Shown here one piece after another: positions 8,838 to 17,256 of a DNA stretch of 64,000 nucleotides. Numbering within the stretch: position 1 is the first letter of the stretch; every line of letters starts with the position of its first letter. Origin of the DNA: Duncaniella sp. GTDB taxonomy: Bacteria > Bacteroidota > Bacteroidia > Bacteroidales > Muribaculaceae. The position numbers were made by a program, and so were the translations under genes. A model generated the notes under the pieces. The model did not search any database, was not told the DNA's origin, and worked only from the letters and a program-made list of their open reading frames with translations. The stretch is taken from contig NZ_JAIDEN010000091.1 in the NCBI RefSeq assembly GCF_029054785.1, positions 1 through 64,000 of the forward strand. The letters run 5' to 3'.

Positions 8838-9887
8838 TTAACGAGTCTGACGCACATGGGCCATCAGCTCACGGGCATGGGCGAAATCGGCAGGAGAGCC
8901 GATGTCGATCCAGGTGCCGTTGATCGGACAGTAGGTCACCTTCCGTCCCTCCGCTATGGCCTGCTCGATCAGGTCTGTGGCATCCATACGGATGTCGGGG
9001 CTCAGGCCTGAGAGAAGACGGTTGGAGATGATGTAGATCCCCGCGTTGGCATAGTAACTGTAAGAAGGCTTTTCCACCAGCCCCGTCACACATTCTCCTT
9101 CAGTCGAAAGGATGGCATAGGGGACGGAGACATTGTAGGAGACAACGGCAATCGTGATGTCGGCCTTCTCGGACCGGTGACGCAGGTAAAGATCCTCGAA
9201 TGAGACAGTGGTCAGCAGATCGGAGTTCATAACGATGGTGTCACCCTCGGCAGGCAGCCCGACAAGAGCGACGGAACCGATGGTACCGAGGGGCTTTGTC
9301 TCACGCACACACCTGACAGACACACCTCCGACCGGCGCTGAGAAGTGATCCTCAAGCTGTTCGGCGAGATAATTGACGGTCACGCTTATATCTGTGACAC
9401 CAACCGCGGCCAGGGCCTCGATATTATAGTCTATAATTGCTTTGCCGCCGATCTCCAGCAGAGGCTTAGGGGTCTTGAGCGTCATCGGACGAAGACGCTC
9501 ACCCTTTCCGCCGGCCATCAGAACCGCACTGACAGGCAGAACGGTACGGGTGACACAGGTGTCGATGAGCCTCACCACACGGCCATCACTGTCAAGAACC
9601 GGGATGAGTCTTATGCCGCGCTTGCGGATCTCACAGACCCTCAGCGGATCTATCTCACCTTCGCGCAGTGCGTGGAAGCCGCGGAACATGGCCGAGGCAA
9701 CCGGGGCATCAAGAGCGATTCCGCCAAGGAGCGCCCGGCGGACATCTCCGTCGGTAAGAGTGCCTGTCATACGCCCGTCGGCGTCTATGACAATCAGGGT
9801 CATCACTCCGCCGGAAAGTTCGTTGAGCATACGCAGTGCCTCTGTCAGAGAGGCCTGTTCGGAAATGATGTGTCGGTCAATCCGCAT
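8838..9887 (-). CDS. CBS-pair sugar-phosphate nucleotidyltransferase (PtmE-like)
   Basis: The 349-residue protein joins two CBS motifs (residues 1 to about 115, with GTLTDGDVRRALLGG) to a nucleotidyltransferase domain beginning VSAVLMAGGKGERLRPMT and continuing TPKPLLEIGGKAIID. This architecture is that of PtmE in Campylobacter, which makes GDP-glucosamine for CMP-legionaminic acid synthesis; glucose-1-phosphate nucleotidyltransferases share the second domain. The ATG at 9887 is chosen; a TTG at 9896 would add three residues. It overlaps the end of the cytidylyltransferase gene by 11 bases, so the two are translationally linked. The nucleotide and sugar it uses cannot be read from sequence alone. 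Confidence 0.8.
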   Translation of the reverse strand: MRIDRHIISEQASLTEALRMLNELSGGVMTLIVIDADGRMTGTLTDGDVRRALLGGIALDAPVASAMFRGFHALREGEIDPLRVCEIRKRGIRLIPVLDSDGRVVRLIDTCVTRTVLPVSAVLMAGGKGERLRPMTLKTPKPLLEIGGKAIIDYNIEALAAVGVTDISVTVNYLAEQLEDHFSAPVGGVSVRCVRETKPLGTIGSVALVGLPAEGDTIVMNSDLLTTVSFEDLYLRHRSEKADITIAVVSYNVSVPYAILSTEGECVTGLVEKPSYSYYANAGIYIISNRLLSGLSPDIRMDATDLIEQAIAEGRKVTYCPINGTWIDIGSPADFAHARELMAHVRQTR

Positions 9888-10584
9888 GGCTTTCAAGAGT
9901 GTTGGTTATCGTTTCGGCTATTGTCCAGTCCAGCGGAGTGTCAAGGTCCACCGAACGCGAACGGGGCATTTCGTAAGGTATGCGCTTCGGGAACTCGCCA
10001 AGAGCCATCCGGCGGATTGACTCAGGGTTGATCACATAGACAGCGCCGTTGAACTGCCAGGCTTTCGGGGCGTCCTGACGCCTGGTCAGGCGACCCTCAC
10101 CCTTGGAGACATGCAGAGTGCCGTCAGGCTGAGTCTCGAAGCAGTCATAGTATGGATTGCATGGAGCTTCAGCCACGCTGACCACCATGTCGCAGTCCGG
10201 GGTATAGAGTTTCAGACAGTCCTCGACATCACCGACAGTGCGCAAGGGGGAGGTCGGCTGGAGAAGCACCACCTTATTATATGTGATTCCGTTTCTGTCA
10301 GCCCAGTCCATCGCATCAAGGATCACCTCACGCGAACCGACCGTGTCGCCGCCAAGCGAGGCAGGACGCCGATAGGCGACCGGCAGGCCTGTACTTTCGG
10401 CACAGAGACGGATCTCCTCATCGTCAGTCGAGAGAATCACATTCGAATCCGGCGCGACGGCTCTGGCCACATCTATCGAATAGTGGATCAGAGGGCGCCC
10501 GCAGAATTCCTTTATATTCTTGCGCGGGATCCCCTTGCTGCCGCCACGGGCGGGAATTATTACAAGAGCCTGCTTATCGGTCAT
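9877..10584 (-). CDS. Acylneuraminate/legionaminate cytidylyltransferase
   Basis: This enzyme activates a nine-carbon nonulosonic acid with CTP to form the CMP-sugar used by glycosyltransferases. The 235-residue protein has the hallmark ALVIIPARGGSKGIPRKNIK at the N terminus and LLQPTSPLRTVGDVEDC in the middle. The start at 10584 places this motif at residue 5 and overlaps the preceding epimerase stop codon by 11 bases. Upstream is a NeuC/LegG-type epimerase and downstream a PtmE-like enzyme, which favours the legionaminate branch (inference). The matching synthase (NeuB/LegI) is not present in the window. Confidence 0.87.
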   Translation of the reverse strand: MTDKQALVIIPARGGSKGIPRKNIKEFCGRPLIHYSIDVARAVAPDSNVILSTDDEEIRLCAESTGLPVAYRRPASLGGDTVGSREVILDAMDWADRNGITYNKVVLLQPTSPLRTVGDVEDCLKLYTPDCDMVVSVAEAPCNPYYDCFETQPDGTLHVSKGEGRLTRRQDAPKAWQFNGAVYVINPESIRRMALGEFPKRIPYEMPRSRSVDLDTPLDWTIAETITNTLESHAD

Positions 10585-11737
10585 AGAATTTCTTTGTCTG
10601 AAGTGTTTGAAGAGGCGTTTCGGCAATGGCCCTGACAATCAGATCGAGAGTGTCGGGGCGGAAATATGGATTTTCGGCCTCGCGGGCAATGCGACGGCCT
10701 TCGTCGCCGAGCGCCCAAGCAAGAGCCGAGGCAATTTCATCTTCGCTGTCACCGCAGTGGATGACACTCTCGCCGCAAAGACGACCGCGCTGCCTGATGC
10801 CGATGTCGACAGTCGGGATGTGCATCGACGGAACCTCGACAATGCCACTCGAAGAGTTTCCGACCACGGCGCAGACACAGCGCAGAGCCGACAGGTAGCG
10901 GAGTTTGCCGAGCGAGGGGACAATCTTCACTCGTTCGGGCCGGGCGGCGGCATAGGCCTCGATCAGATCTATTATAACGCGTCCGCGAGGATCGTTGTTC
11001 GGGTAGGTCATCAGGACCTTGAAATCCGGGAAGCGGTCAAGGGCGGCGAGCAGCGCACGGCAGCGCACGGCAGGGTCTTCGTCGTCGAGCGTGGCGGGAT
11101 GGTAGGTCACCAGCAGAGATTTCTCCGTCAGGCTGAAACCAATCGAATCTTCCAGCTCCCTGCATGACATCAGAGGCTCGTGAAGGATGTTATAAACACC
11201 GATGGCCCCTGTGTTGATAACCCTGTCTGGAGCCTCACCCATCGAGATCACTCTCTGTCGGTAAGGCTCTGTGGCCGTCAGATGAAGGGAGGCCATTTTT
11301 GTGATGGCATGACGGATGCTGTCGTCAATGGCACCCTCGGAGATCTCGCCTCCGGCAATGTGCACGATCGGCACTCTCGTCATCAGTGCGGCAGTCGCCG
11401 TGGCAAGCATCTCGAAGCGGTCACCCAGAATCACAAGCAGATCCGGACGCAGACGGGAAAGCTCATGAGCCATTCCGGTCATGCAGACTGCCATAGCCCC
11501 GACAGTCGATGTGTCGGTATCGGCAGCATCAGGCATCTCGACCCTCACGGGGTCGGCAAAGCCGTCGTCCACGATCTCGGAGATAGTGTTGCCGTAACGC
11601 TCGGACAGGTGCATGTTGGTAGCCAGAACCGTGACCTCACAGTCCTGACGGGCAGCCAGTCCGCGGGCTATCCCGCTGAGCAATCCCCAATCGGCACGTG
11701 TGCCAGTCGCTATGGCTATTTTCCTGCGCTCTGTCAT
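10574..11737 (-). CDS. Hydrolysing UDP/GDP-N-acetylhexosamine 2-epimerase (NeuC/LegG type)
   Basis: The 387-residue protein starts with IAIATGTRADWGLLSGIARG and has HIAGGEISEGAIDDSIRHAI and GNSSSGIVEVPSMHIPTVDIG, which are typical of hydrolysing 2-epimerases. These enzymes release the nucleotide and give a ManNAc-type sugar, the precursor that is condensed with phosphoenolpyruvate to a nonulosonic acid. It precedes and overlaps the cytidylyltransferase gene. Whether it uses UDP-GlcNAc (NeuC) or a GDP- or UDP-linked diacetamido sugar (LegG) cannot be settled here; the PtmE-like neighbour hints at a GDP-linked legionaminate route. Confidence 0.88.
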   Translation of the reverse strand: MTERRKIAIATGTRADWGLLSGIARGLAARQDCEVTVLATNMHLSERYGNTISEIVDDGFADPVRVEMPDAADTDTSTVGAMAVCMTGMAHELSRLRPDLLVILGDRFEMLATATAALMTRVPIVHIAGGEISEGAIDDSIRHAITKMASLHLTATEPYRQRVISMGEAPDRVINTGAIGVYNILHEPLMSCRELEDSIGFSLTEKSLLVTYHPATLDDEDPAVRCRALLAALDRFPDFKVLMTYPNNDPRGRVIIDLIEAYAAARPERVKIVPSLGKLRYLSALRCVCAVVGNSSSGIVEVPSMHIPTVDIGIRQRGRLCGESVIHCGDSEDEIASALAWALGDEGRRIAREAENPYFRPDTLDLIVRAIAETPLQTLQTKKFYDR

Positions 11738-11758
11738 TATTTTAATTAATAAGAGGGT

Positions 11759-12433
11759 TCAATATTCTCTTTCGCCGAAGATCGAGGTTCCGACACGGAC
11801 CATCGTGCTCCCCTCCTCGACTGCAATGGGCCAGTCATGGCTCATGCCCATGCTGACGGTGTCAAATCGGGAGGAAGAAGCAAACACGGTTGTTTTCAGC
11901 CGGTCGAAAACGGCGCGGATCTCACGGAAATCCGCTCTGATGCGCTCGTCGTCGTCGACATTCGAAGCCATCCCCATCACTCCGCGGATCTCGACACCTT
12001 TCAGGGACTCTACAAGTCGGGGAGTGACAAAATCAAGGAGTTCAGCGGGAGTGAAGCCGAATTTTGTTTCCTCGCGGGCCACATGGAGCTGCAAGAGCAC
12101 ACCGGTCCGGCGACCGGCTTTCACCGCTTCGGCATCAATCGCCTGCAACAGACGGTCGGAGTCGACACTGTGGATCATCGCGGCGCGGGCCACCACCTTC
12201 TTCACCTTATTGGTCTGAAGATGGCCGATGAAGTGCCATTCGATATCCTCAGGCAGCTGCGCGGCTTTGGCATCAAGTTCCAAAGCCCGGCTTTCGCCAA
12301 ACACACGCTGTCCGGCCTCATAAGCCTCGGCCAAGGCTTCCAGAGGATGAAACTTTGAAACAGCCACAAGGGTCACCCCTTGGGGGATGATCCGGTTGAG
12401 CTTTTGCAGATTTTCTGTTACTGAGCCTGCCAT
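11759..12433 (-). CDS. yggS: YggS/PLPBP pyridoxal-phosphate homeostasis protein
   Basis: PLPBP proteins bind PLP in an alanine-racemase-like TIM barrel, have no known catalytic activity and balance vitamin B6 and amino-acid pools. The 224-residue product has VTLVAVSKFHPLEAL, in which Lys is the PLP-binding residue, plus GESRALELDAKA, EWHFIGHLQTNKVK and the C-terminal GMSHDWPIAVEEGSTMVRVG. The ATG at 12433 gives the normal family length; an upstream ATG at 12490 would overlap the DUF4494 gene. It lies in a leftward run between DUF4494 and the nonulosonate genes. Confidence 0.92.
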   Translation of the reverse strand: MAGSVTENLQKLNRIIPQGVTLVAVSKFHPLEALAEAYEAGQRVFGESRALELDAKAAQLPEDIEWHFIGHLQTNKVKKVVARAAMIHSVDSDRLLQAIDAEAVKAGRRTGVLLQLHVAREETKFGFTPAELLDFVTPRLVESLKGVEIRGVMGMASNVDDDERIRADFREIRAVFDRLKTTVFASSSRFDTVSMGMSHDWPIAVEEGSTMVRVGTSIFGEREY

Positions 12434-12486
12434 ACGTGTGGGGAGTTTGTGGATGATATGTGAACAGATGTCAGACAGAGGCCCGA

Positions 12487-12939
12487 TCAAGCTTCAGCGG
12501 GCTTGCTGTCGCCTGAGAGATCAGCGTCATAGACATCCATGATCAGTGTTTCCTGAATGGTGTTGATCTCGAAGTCGGCCATTGTGCCCTTCATGCCTTC
12601 CATGAAGTTGTCATAGGCCTCCTTGAACGAATCGGCGCAAACGAGGATCTGCGAGATGGATTTCTTCTCAACCGCAGTCTTCTCGTCGAGGGTGATGAAA
12701 GCCACCTTGACAAGATACCACTTGTCACCTGTCCTTTCACGGAAAATCTCGGCGATCTTTGTGCGCTTTACAGCAGACACAGAGAAATCAGAGGTGAAAT
12801 GAGCGATCTCCTCGGAGATACGTGCCTCTGCCTCGGTGAATGAGAGAGCGTCAACCATATATGCTTCAGTCACTTTCTTGATAGCACCGTTGTCCATTGT
12901 CTTATCGTAGCGGACTTTCGTCTCGAACCAATTTGCCAT
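12487..12939 (-). CDS. DUF4494 domain protein
   Basis: This is a 150-residue protein of a Bacteroidota-specific family recognised by its start MANWFETKVRYDKT and the segment VTEAYMVDALSFTEAEARI. Function is unknown and no catalytic motif is evident. It is predicted soluble, with no signal peptide or membrane segment. It is the first gene of the leftward run that continues with yggS, and a good promoter lies 40-70 bases upstream. Association with yggS is common in related genomes. Confidence 0.8.
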   Translation of the reverse strand: MANWFETKVRYDKTMDNGAIKKVTEAYMVDALSFTEAEARISEEIAHFTSDFSVSAVKRTKIAEIFRERTGDKWYLVKVAFITLDEKTAVEKKSISQILVCADSFKEAYDNFMEGMKGTMADFEINTIQETLIMDVYDADLSGDSKPAEA

Positions 12940-12978
12940 TTTCTTATTTTTTTAATTAACCTATTGTTATAAATCATG

Positions 12979-13011
12979 CAAAATTACTCAAAATCCCTGA
13001 GCTTTCCCAAA
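12979..13011 (-). promoter_or_regulatory. Promoter of the DUF4494-yggS run
   Basis: On the minus strand TTTG (13008-13011) is separated by 21 bases from TAATTTTG (12979-12986), matching the Bacteroidota consensus. Transcription would start near 12975, about 35 bases before the ATG. Confidence 0.65.
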
Positions 13012-13046
13012 AGAATCAGAAGGGGGAGTGATTTTTATTTCACATT

Positions 13047-13078
13047 GTTGACTGATATGTGAATTTTTGTTACCTTTG
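13047..13078 (+). promoter_or_regulatory. Promoter of the DUF805 gene
   Basis: GTTG (13047-13050), a 20-base spacer and TACCTTTG (13071-13078) fit the Bacteroidota primary sigma factor consensus; the ATG follows after about 60 bases. Confidence 0.65.
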
Positions 13079-13140
13079 CATTATACCGAAAGTAGAGATA
13101 ACCATTTTTTTCATAAACTTAACATTAATACTTTCTTACA

Positions 13141-13521
13141 ATGTATCAGCTTCAACTTCCTTTCGGCGAGGCCGTGAAACGCGCTCTCACCGTCAACTAT
13201 TGCAATTTCCAGGGTCGTGCATCACGTTCCGAATACTGGTGGTTCATTCTTTTCGCAGTCATTGCAAACATCGCTGCCAATGTTGTCTTCTGCTGGAGCT
13301 CAACACTCAGCGCTATCGCCAGCGGTATCGTGTGCCTCGGTCTGCTTCTCCCGAACCTCGGCCTGGCAGTACGCCGTCTGCACGACACCGGCCGTTCGGG
13401 ATGGTGGTTCTTCATCAACCTCATTCCTCTGGTCGGCGGCATCATCTATCTCGTATTCGTAATCAAGGAAAGCGAACCCGCGCCCAACAAGTGGGGTGAT
13501 GTTCCCAACCTTGTACAATAA
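13141..13521 (+). CDS. DUF805 inner membrane protein
   Basis: This 126-residue integral membrane protein has about three hydrophobic segments after an N-terminal FQGRASRSEYWWF motif, and the conserved LAVRRLHDTGRSGWW block in the middle. Both are hallmarks of DUF805 (YhaH-like) proteins. The function is unknown; relatives are small inner membrane proteins often fused to or located near regulatory proteins. It starts a rightward group with DUF3822 and rsmD, and has its own promoter in the divergent region shared with DUF4494. Confidence 0.85.
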   Translation: MYQLQLPFGEAVKRALTVNYCNFQGRASRSEYWWFILFAVIANIAANVVFCWSSTLSAIASGIVCLGLLLPNLGLAVRRLHDTGRSGWWFFINLIPLVGGIIYLVFVIKESEPAPNKWGDVPNLVQ

Positions 13522-13542
13522 GTCTATTCCCAATAAACCTGA

Positions 13543-14370
13543 ATGACAAACGGATCATTTGACAGCCAACGGATCGACAATCCCGAAATATGCAACCTGC
13601 TGTTGCGTATAAGCAAGGATACAATCCACGCGGCCATATACTCTATCGTCGAGGACAATTCGCTGATCTACCGGCGGATTGTCCTCGATCCTAATACCTC
13701 TTCGAGACTTCAGGCCATCGAGAGCGTGATCTATGACAACCCGATACTTCTGAGCGACTTCCGCCAGGTCATCTGCGTCATCGAGACTCCGGAACTGACC
13801 GTGATCCCGGCTGAATGCAGCTGCGCCGCCGACCGCAAGCTGCTGTTCAAGGCCGCTTTCCCGGATTCGGAACTGACAATGGAGACCGACGAGACGGGGA
13901 CACGCAACGCCACGATCCTCATGGGCATCGAGCCTGAGCTGAAAGGCTTCCTCACACGCACATTCCACCGGCTCAGAATCACGAGCCATCTCGGTGCGCT
14001 CTGCCGCTACTTCGCGACCAAAGGCGGACAGGGCAACAAGCTGAAAATGGTGGTGAACACACGGCAAAAATCGCTCGATGTGATCGTGCTTGACGGACAC
14101 CGCCTGCTGATGGCCAACACATTCGAGGCCGACACAGCCGAAAACGCAGCATACTACATCCTTGCCTGCCGCGAGCGCCTCGGACTCGATCCCGCCACGG
14201 ACGAGCTTCTGCTTTCCGGCGATCAGGGTTCAAAAGAAAGTCTCACAACAATACTCCGCACTTACATCGCGCGCGTGATGCCCGTGATCTTCCCCCCTCA
14301 GATGTTCAAGGCGGGAAAAGACTCGATGCTCGCGCCGTTTGATCTTATCGTCACACCAATATGCGAATAA
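13543..14370 (+). CDS. DUF3822 family protein
   Basis: A 275-residue protein of a Bacteroidota family usually encoded just before rsmD, as here, where the two genes overlap by 10 bases. The fold resembles an actin/ASKHA-type ATPase in family descriptions, but no ATP-binding residues can be claimed from the sequence alone. Recognisable features are VICVIETPELTVIPAEC in the first half and KMVVNTRQKSLDVIVLDG in the second. There is no signal peptide. The role is unknown. Confidence 0.75.
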   Translation: MTNGSFDSQRIDNPEICNLLLRISKDTIHAAIYSIVEDNSLIYRRIVLDPNTSSRLQAIESVIYDNPILLSDFRQVICVIETPELTVIPAECSCAADRKLLFKAAFPDSELTMETDETGTRNATILMGIEPELKGFLTRTFHRLRITSHLGALCRYFATKGGQGNKLKMVVNTRQKSLDVIVLDGHRLLMANTFEADTAENAAYYILACRERLGLDPATDELLLSGDQGSKESLTTILRTYIARVMPVIFPPQMFKAGKDSMLAPFDLIVTPICE

Positions 14371-14933
14371 TCAGAGGAAAATACGGACGCCGGCGCTTCA
14401 ACGTCCCGACCAATATCACCGCCCGTCCGACCACCGACTTTGCACGCGAGAACATTTTCAACGTGATCGAAAACATGGTAGACATCGAGGGGCTTCGCTG
14501 TCTCGATCTCTTTGCCGGGACAGGCGCCGTCAGTTTCGAACTGCTCTCACGCGGGGCGGCATCGGTCACGTCGGTTGAAAAGTCGGCCACACAGGCCCGT
14601 TTCATCGAGAAGGTGAAACAGGAACTGGGCGACCGCAACCTCTATCTGCTGCGCACTGACGCACTGCGCTATATCCGCGACTCGTCGACAGCCTTTGACT
14701 TCGTGTTTGCCGACCCGCCATACGATCTTGAGGGGTTCGGCGAAATCCCTGAAATGGTTCTGAATTCCCGGCTGCTCCATCCGGGAAGCATCTTCATCAT
14801 CGAGCATTCCAAAAAGTTTGATTTCTCAGACCTGCCCCATTTCAGCGAACACCGCGCCTACGGCTCGGTCAATTTCTCGATCTTCGAAATTCCGGAAGAG
14901 TCCGATGACTCTGAAAACCAGGATCAGGAATAA
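14361..14933 (+). CDS. rsmD: 16S rRNA (guanine(966)-N2)-methyltransferase
   Basis: RsmD methylates G966 of 16S rRNA in the small ribosomal subunit using S-adenosylmethionine. The 190-residue protein begins MRIIRGKYGRRRF, has RPTTDFARENIFN, the SAM-binding DLFAGTGAVSFELLSRGA and the catalytic-loop motif FADPPYDLEG. Length is standard. It is translationally coupled to DUF3822 upstream. The C-terminal tail is acidic (EESDDSENQDQE) and a terminator follows. Confidence 0.92.
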   Translation: MRIIRGKYGRRRFNVPTNITARPTTDFARENIFNVIENMVDIEGLRCLDLFAGTGAVSFELLSRGAASVTSVEKSATQARFIEKVKQELGDRNLYLLRTDALRYIRDSSTAFDFVFADPPYDLEGFGEIPEMVLNSRLLHPGSIFIIEHSKKFDFSDLPHFSEHRAYGSVNFSIFEIPEESDDSENQDQE

Positions 14934-14971
14934 CCCACACTCAAAATCCGTCCGAAACAGGATTAAAAAGA

Positions 14972-15045
14972 CAAAAAAACAGACACAGTTTCCCGGACTG
15001 ACGCCGCGTTGTGACGGCAAGTTGGGAAACTGTGTCTGTTTTTAT
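14972..15045. terminator. Bidirectional terminator between rsmD and tonB
   Basis: AACAGACACAGTTTCCC (14978-14994) pairs perfectly over 17 bases with its complement at 15024-15040. A run of A precedes and a run of T follows, so it can stop transcripts from both converging directions (rsmD rightward, tonB leftward). Confidence 0.9.
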
Positions 15046-15090
15046 ATCCTAAATGTCCGGCAGTGCGGAACTATTCGAAATTACGCGGGA

Positions 15091-15903
15091 CTATTTGAAA
15101 TTATAGGTGATGGTACCTGTCTGTGAGGCCGGGGCATCATTATCGACAGAGAATTGCGACATTCTGGCCGCGTTTATGCAGCTCTGGCGAGTGGCCTGGC
15201 TTGCGGCGGCGGCTCCCGTACCGGAGGCATAGGAGGCAGATGTCACCTTACCCTGACGGTTGACGGTCACGCGGATGGTGATGGTGCCGAGGGGTCCGGC
15301 CGAAGGTGTGTGCCAGTCGGCAAGCGAACGGCCTTTAAGGTTGAAGCCCGGACTGCCGCTGACAGCGCCTACCGAAGCATTTCCGTTTGGGCTTCCGGCT
15401 TTTCCTGAACCGCTGCCGCCGGTGCTTTTCTGTCCGAACTGAACTTTATTGGCAATCGCCTGACGGGCTTCCTGCTCACGCTTGGCCTTCTCGGCAGCCT
15501 CGATCTCGGCTTTCGTCGGACCGGACTTTTCAGGAGCCGGTTTAGCCTCGACCTTGGCAGGAGATGGACGCTGGCTGCTGATGACAGGAGCGGGCTGGGC
15601 CGGCTCGCCGGAATTGACCAGCGACTCGGCTTCAGGAGAGGGAGCTTCCTGAGCCTCGGCTTCGGCAGGAGCGGGTTCTCCGGTGTTCTGCGCGATCTCC
15701 GGGCGGTCACCTATCATCACATACTCGCCTCCGAACAGCACTTCGGAAGAGTCGACAGGGGGCCATGTGCGCTCGTTGCGCTCTGCGCCGGGATAGCGGA
15801 GGCAGAGAGTGAGCAGCACCACCACAATCACTGCGTGAAACAGGACCGTGGCCAGGAGGGCTATGAGCTGATTGCGGCGTGAACGCGCTGAATCGTCAGA
15901 CAT
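15091..15903 (-). CDS. TonB-type energy transducer
   Basis: This 270-residue protein has a single N-terminal membrane anchor (LIALLATVLFHAVIVVVLLT, about residues 13-36), a Pro/Ala/Glu-rich periplasmic spacer, a Lys/Glu/Ala helix (KAEIEAAEKAKREQEARQA) and a C-terminal domain with LGTITIRVTVNRQGKV. It would pass proton-motive energy from ExbB/ExbD to outer membrane transporters such as SusC. The Ala/Lys/Glu helix is TolA-like, so a TolA role cannot be excluded, but the exbB-exbD neighbours and C-terminal motif favour TonB. It ends the pdxJ-exbB-exbD-tonB unit. Confidence 0.83.
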   Translation of the reverse strand: MSDDSARSRRNQLIALLATVLFHAVIVVVLLTLCLRYPGAERNERTWPPVDSSEVLFGGEYVMIGDRPEIAQNTGEPAPAEAEAQEAPSPEAESLVNSGEPAQPAPVISSQRPSPAKVEAKPAPEKSGPTKAEIEAAEKAKREQEARQAIANKVQFGQKSTGGSGSGKAGSPNGNASVGAVSGSPGFNLKGRSLADWHTPSAGPLGTITIRVTVNRQGKVTSASYASGTGAAAASQATRQSCINAARMSQFSVDNDAPASQTGTITYNFK

Positions 15904-15986
15904 CTGTTTATTATTTGGGATTGAGAGTAGAGTTAAAGAAAGGCTTCCAAAACATCAGGATAGTCATTCCGAAAAGAAGCCCGGAA

Positions 15987-16433
15987 TCACTGTTCCTGAG
16001 CCGCCGGACGTGCCGAAGCGGGAGCCGGTTTGGTGGCAAGCACCATCTTCAGGTTGTTCTGAGCGCCGAGATCGAGCACTCTGACAAGCGCACCATAGGT
16101 GACCTCTTCATCGGCATAGACTGCGATGTAGTTGTCGCCGTCGGCGGCTGCGGCGGCCTGACCGCGGAGGAAGTCAAGGAGCGATTTCTCATCCATCGCA
16201 ACCGGTTCCGACTGGTCGGCAGTGGCATAGATCACACCTTCTTTATCTATATAGACCCTCGTCGAAGGCTTCAGGGCTGTCTGTTTGGAACTTTCCGGAA
16301 GATTGACTTCGAGAGCCGTCGGGAACACGAATGTGGATGTCACCATGAAAAAGATGAGCAGCAGAAAGATGACGTCGGTCATCGAAGCCATCGAAAAAGC
16401 GGCCATCATGGTGTTTTGTCGTTTCAGAGCCAT
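15987..16433 (-). CDS. exbD: ExbD/TolR family proton-channel protein
   Basis: The 148-residue protein has one N-terminal transmembrane segment preceded by the conserved block MASMTDVIFLLLIFFMVTST, where Asp in the membrane segment is the proton-carrying residue of the ExbB-ExbD motor. The periplasmic part ends in a Pro/Ala-rich tail. It lies between exbB and tonB with spacings of 26 and 83 bases, so one transcript is likely. TolR is the alternative name; the gene context supports ExbD. Confidence 0.88.
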   Translation of the reverse strand: MALKRQNTMMAAFSMASMTDVIFLLLIFFMVTSTFVFPTALEVNLPESSKQTALKPSTRVYIDKEGVIYATADQSEPVAMDEKSLLDFLRGQAAAAADGDNYIAVYADEEVTYGALVRVLDLGAQNNLKMVLATKPAPASARPAAQEQ

Positions 16434-16459
16434 AGCGTCAGTGTGGAGTGATGTTGGGG

Positions 16460-17167
16460 TTAAGCAGGCTCGTTGAGCAGGTCCATGAACTCCATTGTGC
16501 GGGCCTCAAGAGCGTTCATCACCTTGTTGATGCGGGCCACAAGATAGTTGTAGGCAAAGAGTGCGATGATACCCACGATCAGACCGGCCACTGTGGTGAC
16601 AAGTGCGGCATAGATACCGTCGGCAAGCACGGCGATATTGGCGCTGCTTCCGGCAGAGGCAAGGTTATAGAAAGCGTTGACCATACCGATCACGGTTCCG
16701 AGGAAGCCGATCATCGGGCCGCCTGCCGCAGTAGTGGCAAGCCAGGGAAGACCTTTTTCGAGAGCGGCGATCTCGATATTGCCGGTATTCTCGATGGTTA
16801 CAAGCACATCGTTCATCGGACGACCGATGCGGCTGATGCCCTTGCCGATAAGACGCGCATAGGGAGTGTCGGTCTTCTGGCAGAGACGGCGGGCGCTTTC
16901 AATCTCGCCCTCATGGATGTATTCGCGGATGCGTTCCATGAAAGAGCTGTCTTCCTTCTGCGCACGGCGGATGACCAGGCAGCGCTCCACGAAAATATAG
17001 ATACACACGATAGAAAGGACAGCCAGCGGGATCATGATCCAGCCGCCACGCATTGTCAGATCCCAGACTGAAAGTTCCTGGACCATATCGGCGGCCTGGG
17101 CCTGCGCTGCATCATTGTAACTCATGGCAGCAGTGGCTACCGTGTCGACGAATTCTTGTTGAAACAT
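16460..17167 (-). CDS. exbB: ExbB/TolQ/MotA family proton-channel protein
   Basis: The 235-residue inner membrane protein has three predicted transmembrane segments: WIMIPLAVLSIVCIYIFVER near residue 45, then a long cytoplasmic loop, then LATTAAGGPMIGFLGTVIGM and VTTVAGLIVGIIALFAYNYL. The GFLGTVIGM and AALVTTVAGL blocks are family signatures. With ExbD it forms the channel that energises TonB. It follows pdxJ by 89 bases in the same orientation. Confidence 0.9.
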   Translation of the reverse strand: MFQQEFVDTVATAAMSYNDAAQAQAADMVQELSVWDLTMRGGWIMIPLAVLSIVCIYIFVERCLVIRRAQKEDSSFMERIREYIHEGEIESARRLCQKTDTPYARLIGKGISRIGRPMNDVLVTIENTGNIEIAALEKGLPWLATTAAGGPMIGFLGTVIGMVNAFYNLASAGSSANIAVLADGIYAALVTTVAGLIVGIIALFAYNYLVARINKVMNALEARTMEFMDLLNEPA

Positions 17168-17256
17168 ATTTGAGAAGTGTTGTTTGAGTTTGAGAGGTGT
17201 TGTTTTTGGATTTCAGTTAATCAGATTCCATCAGTCAGACCAGAGGCGGAAGCGGC

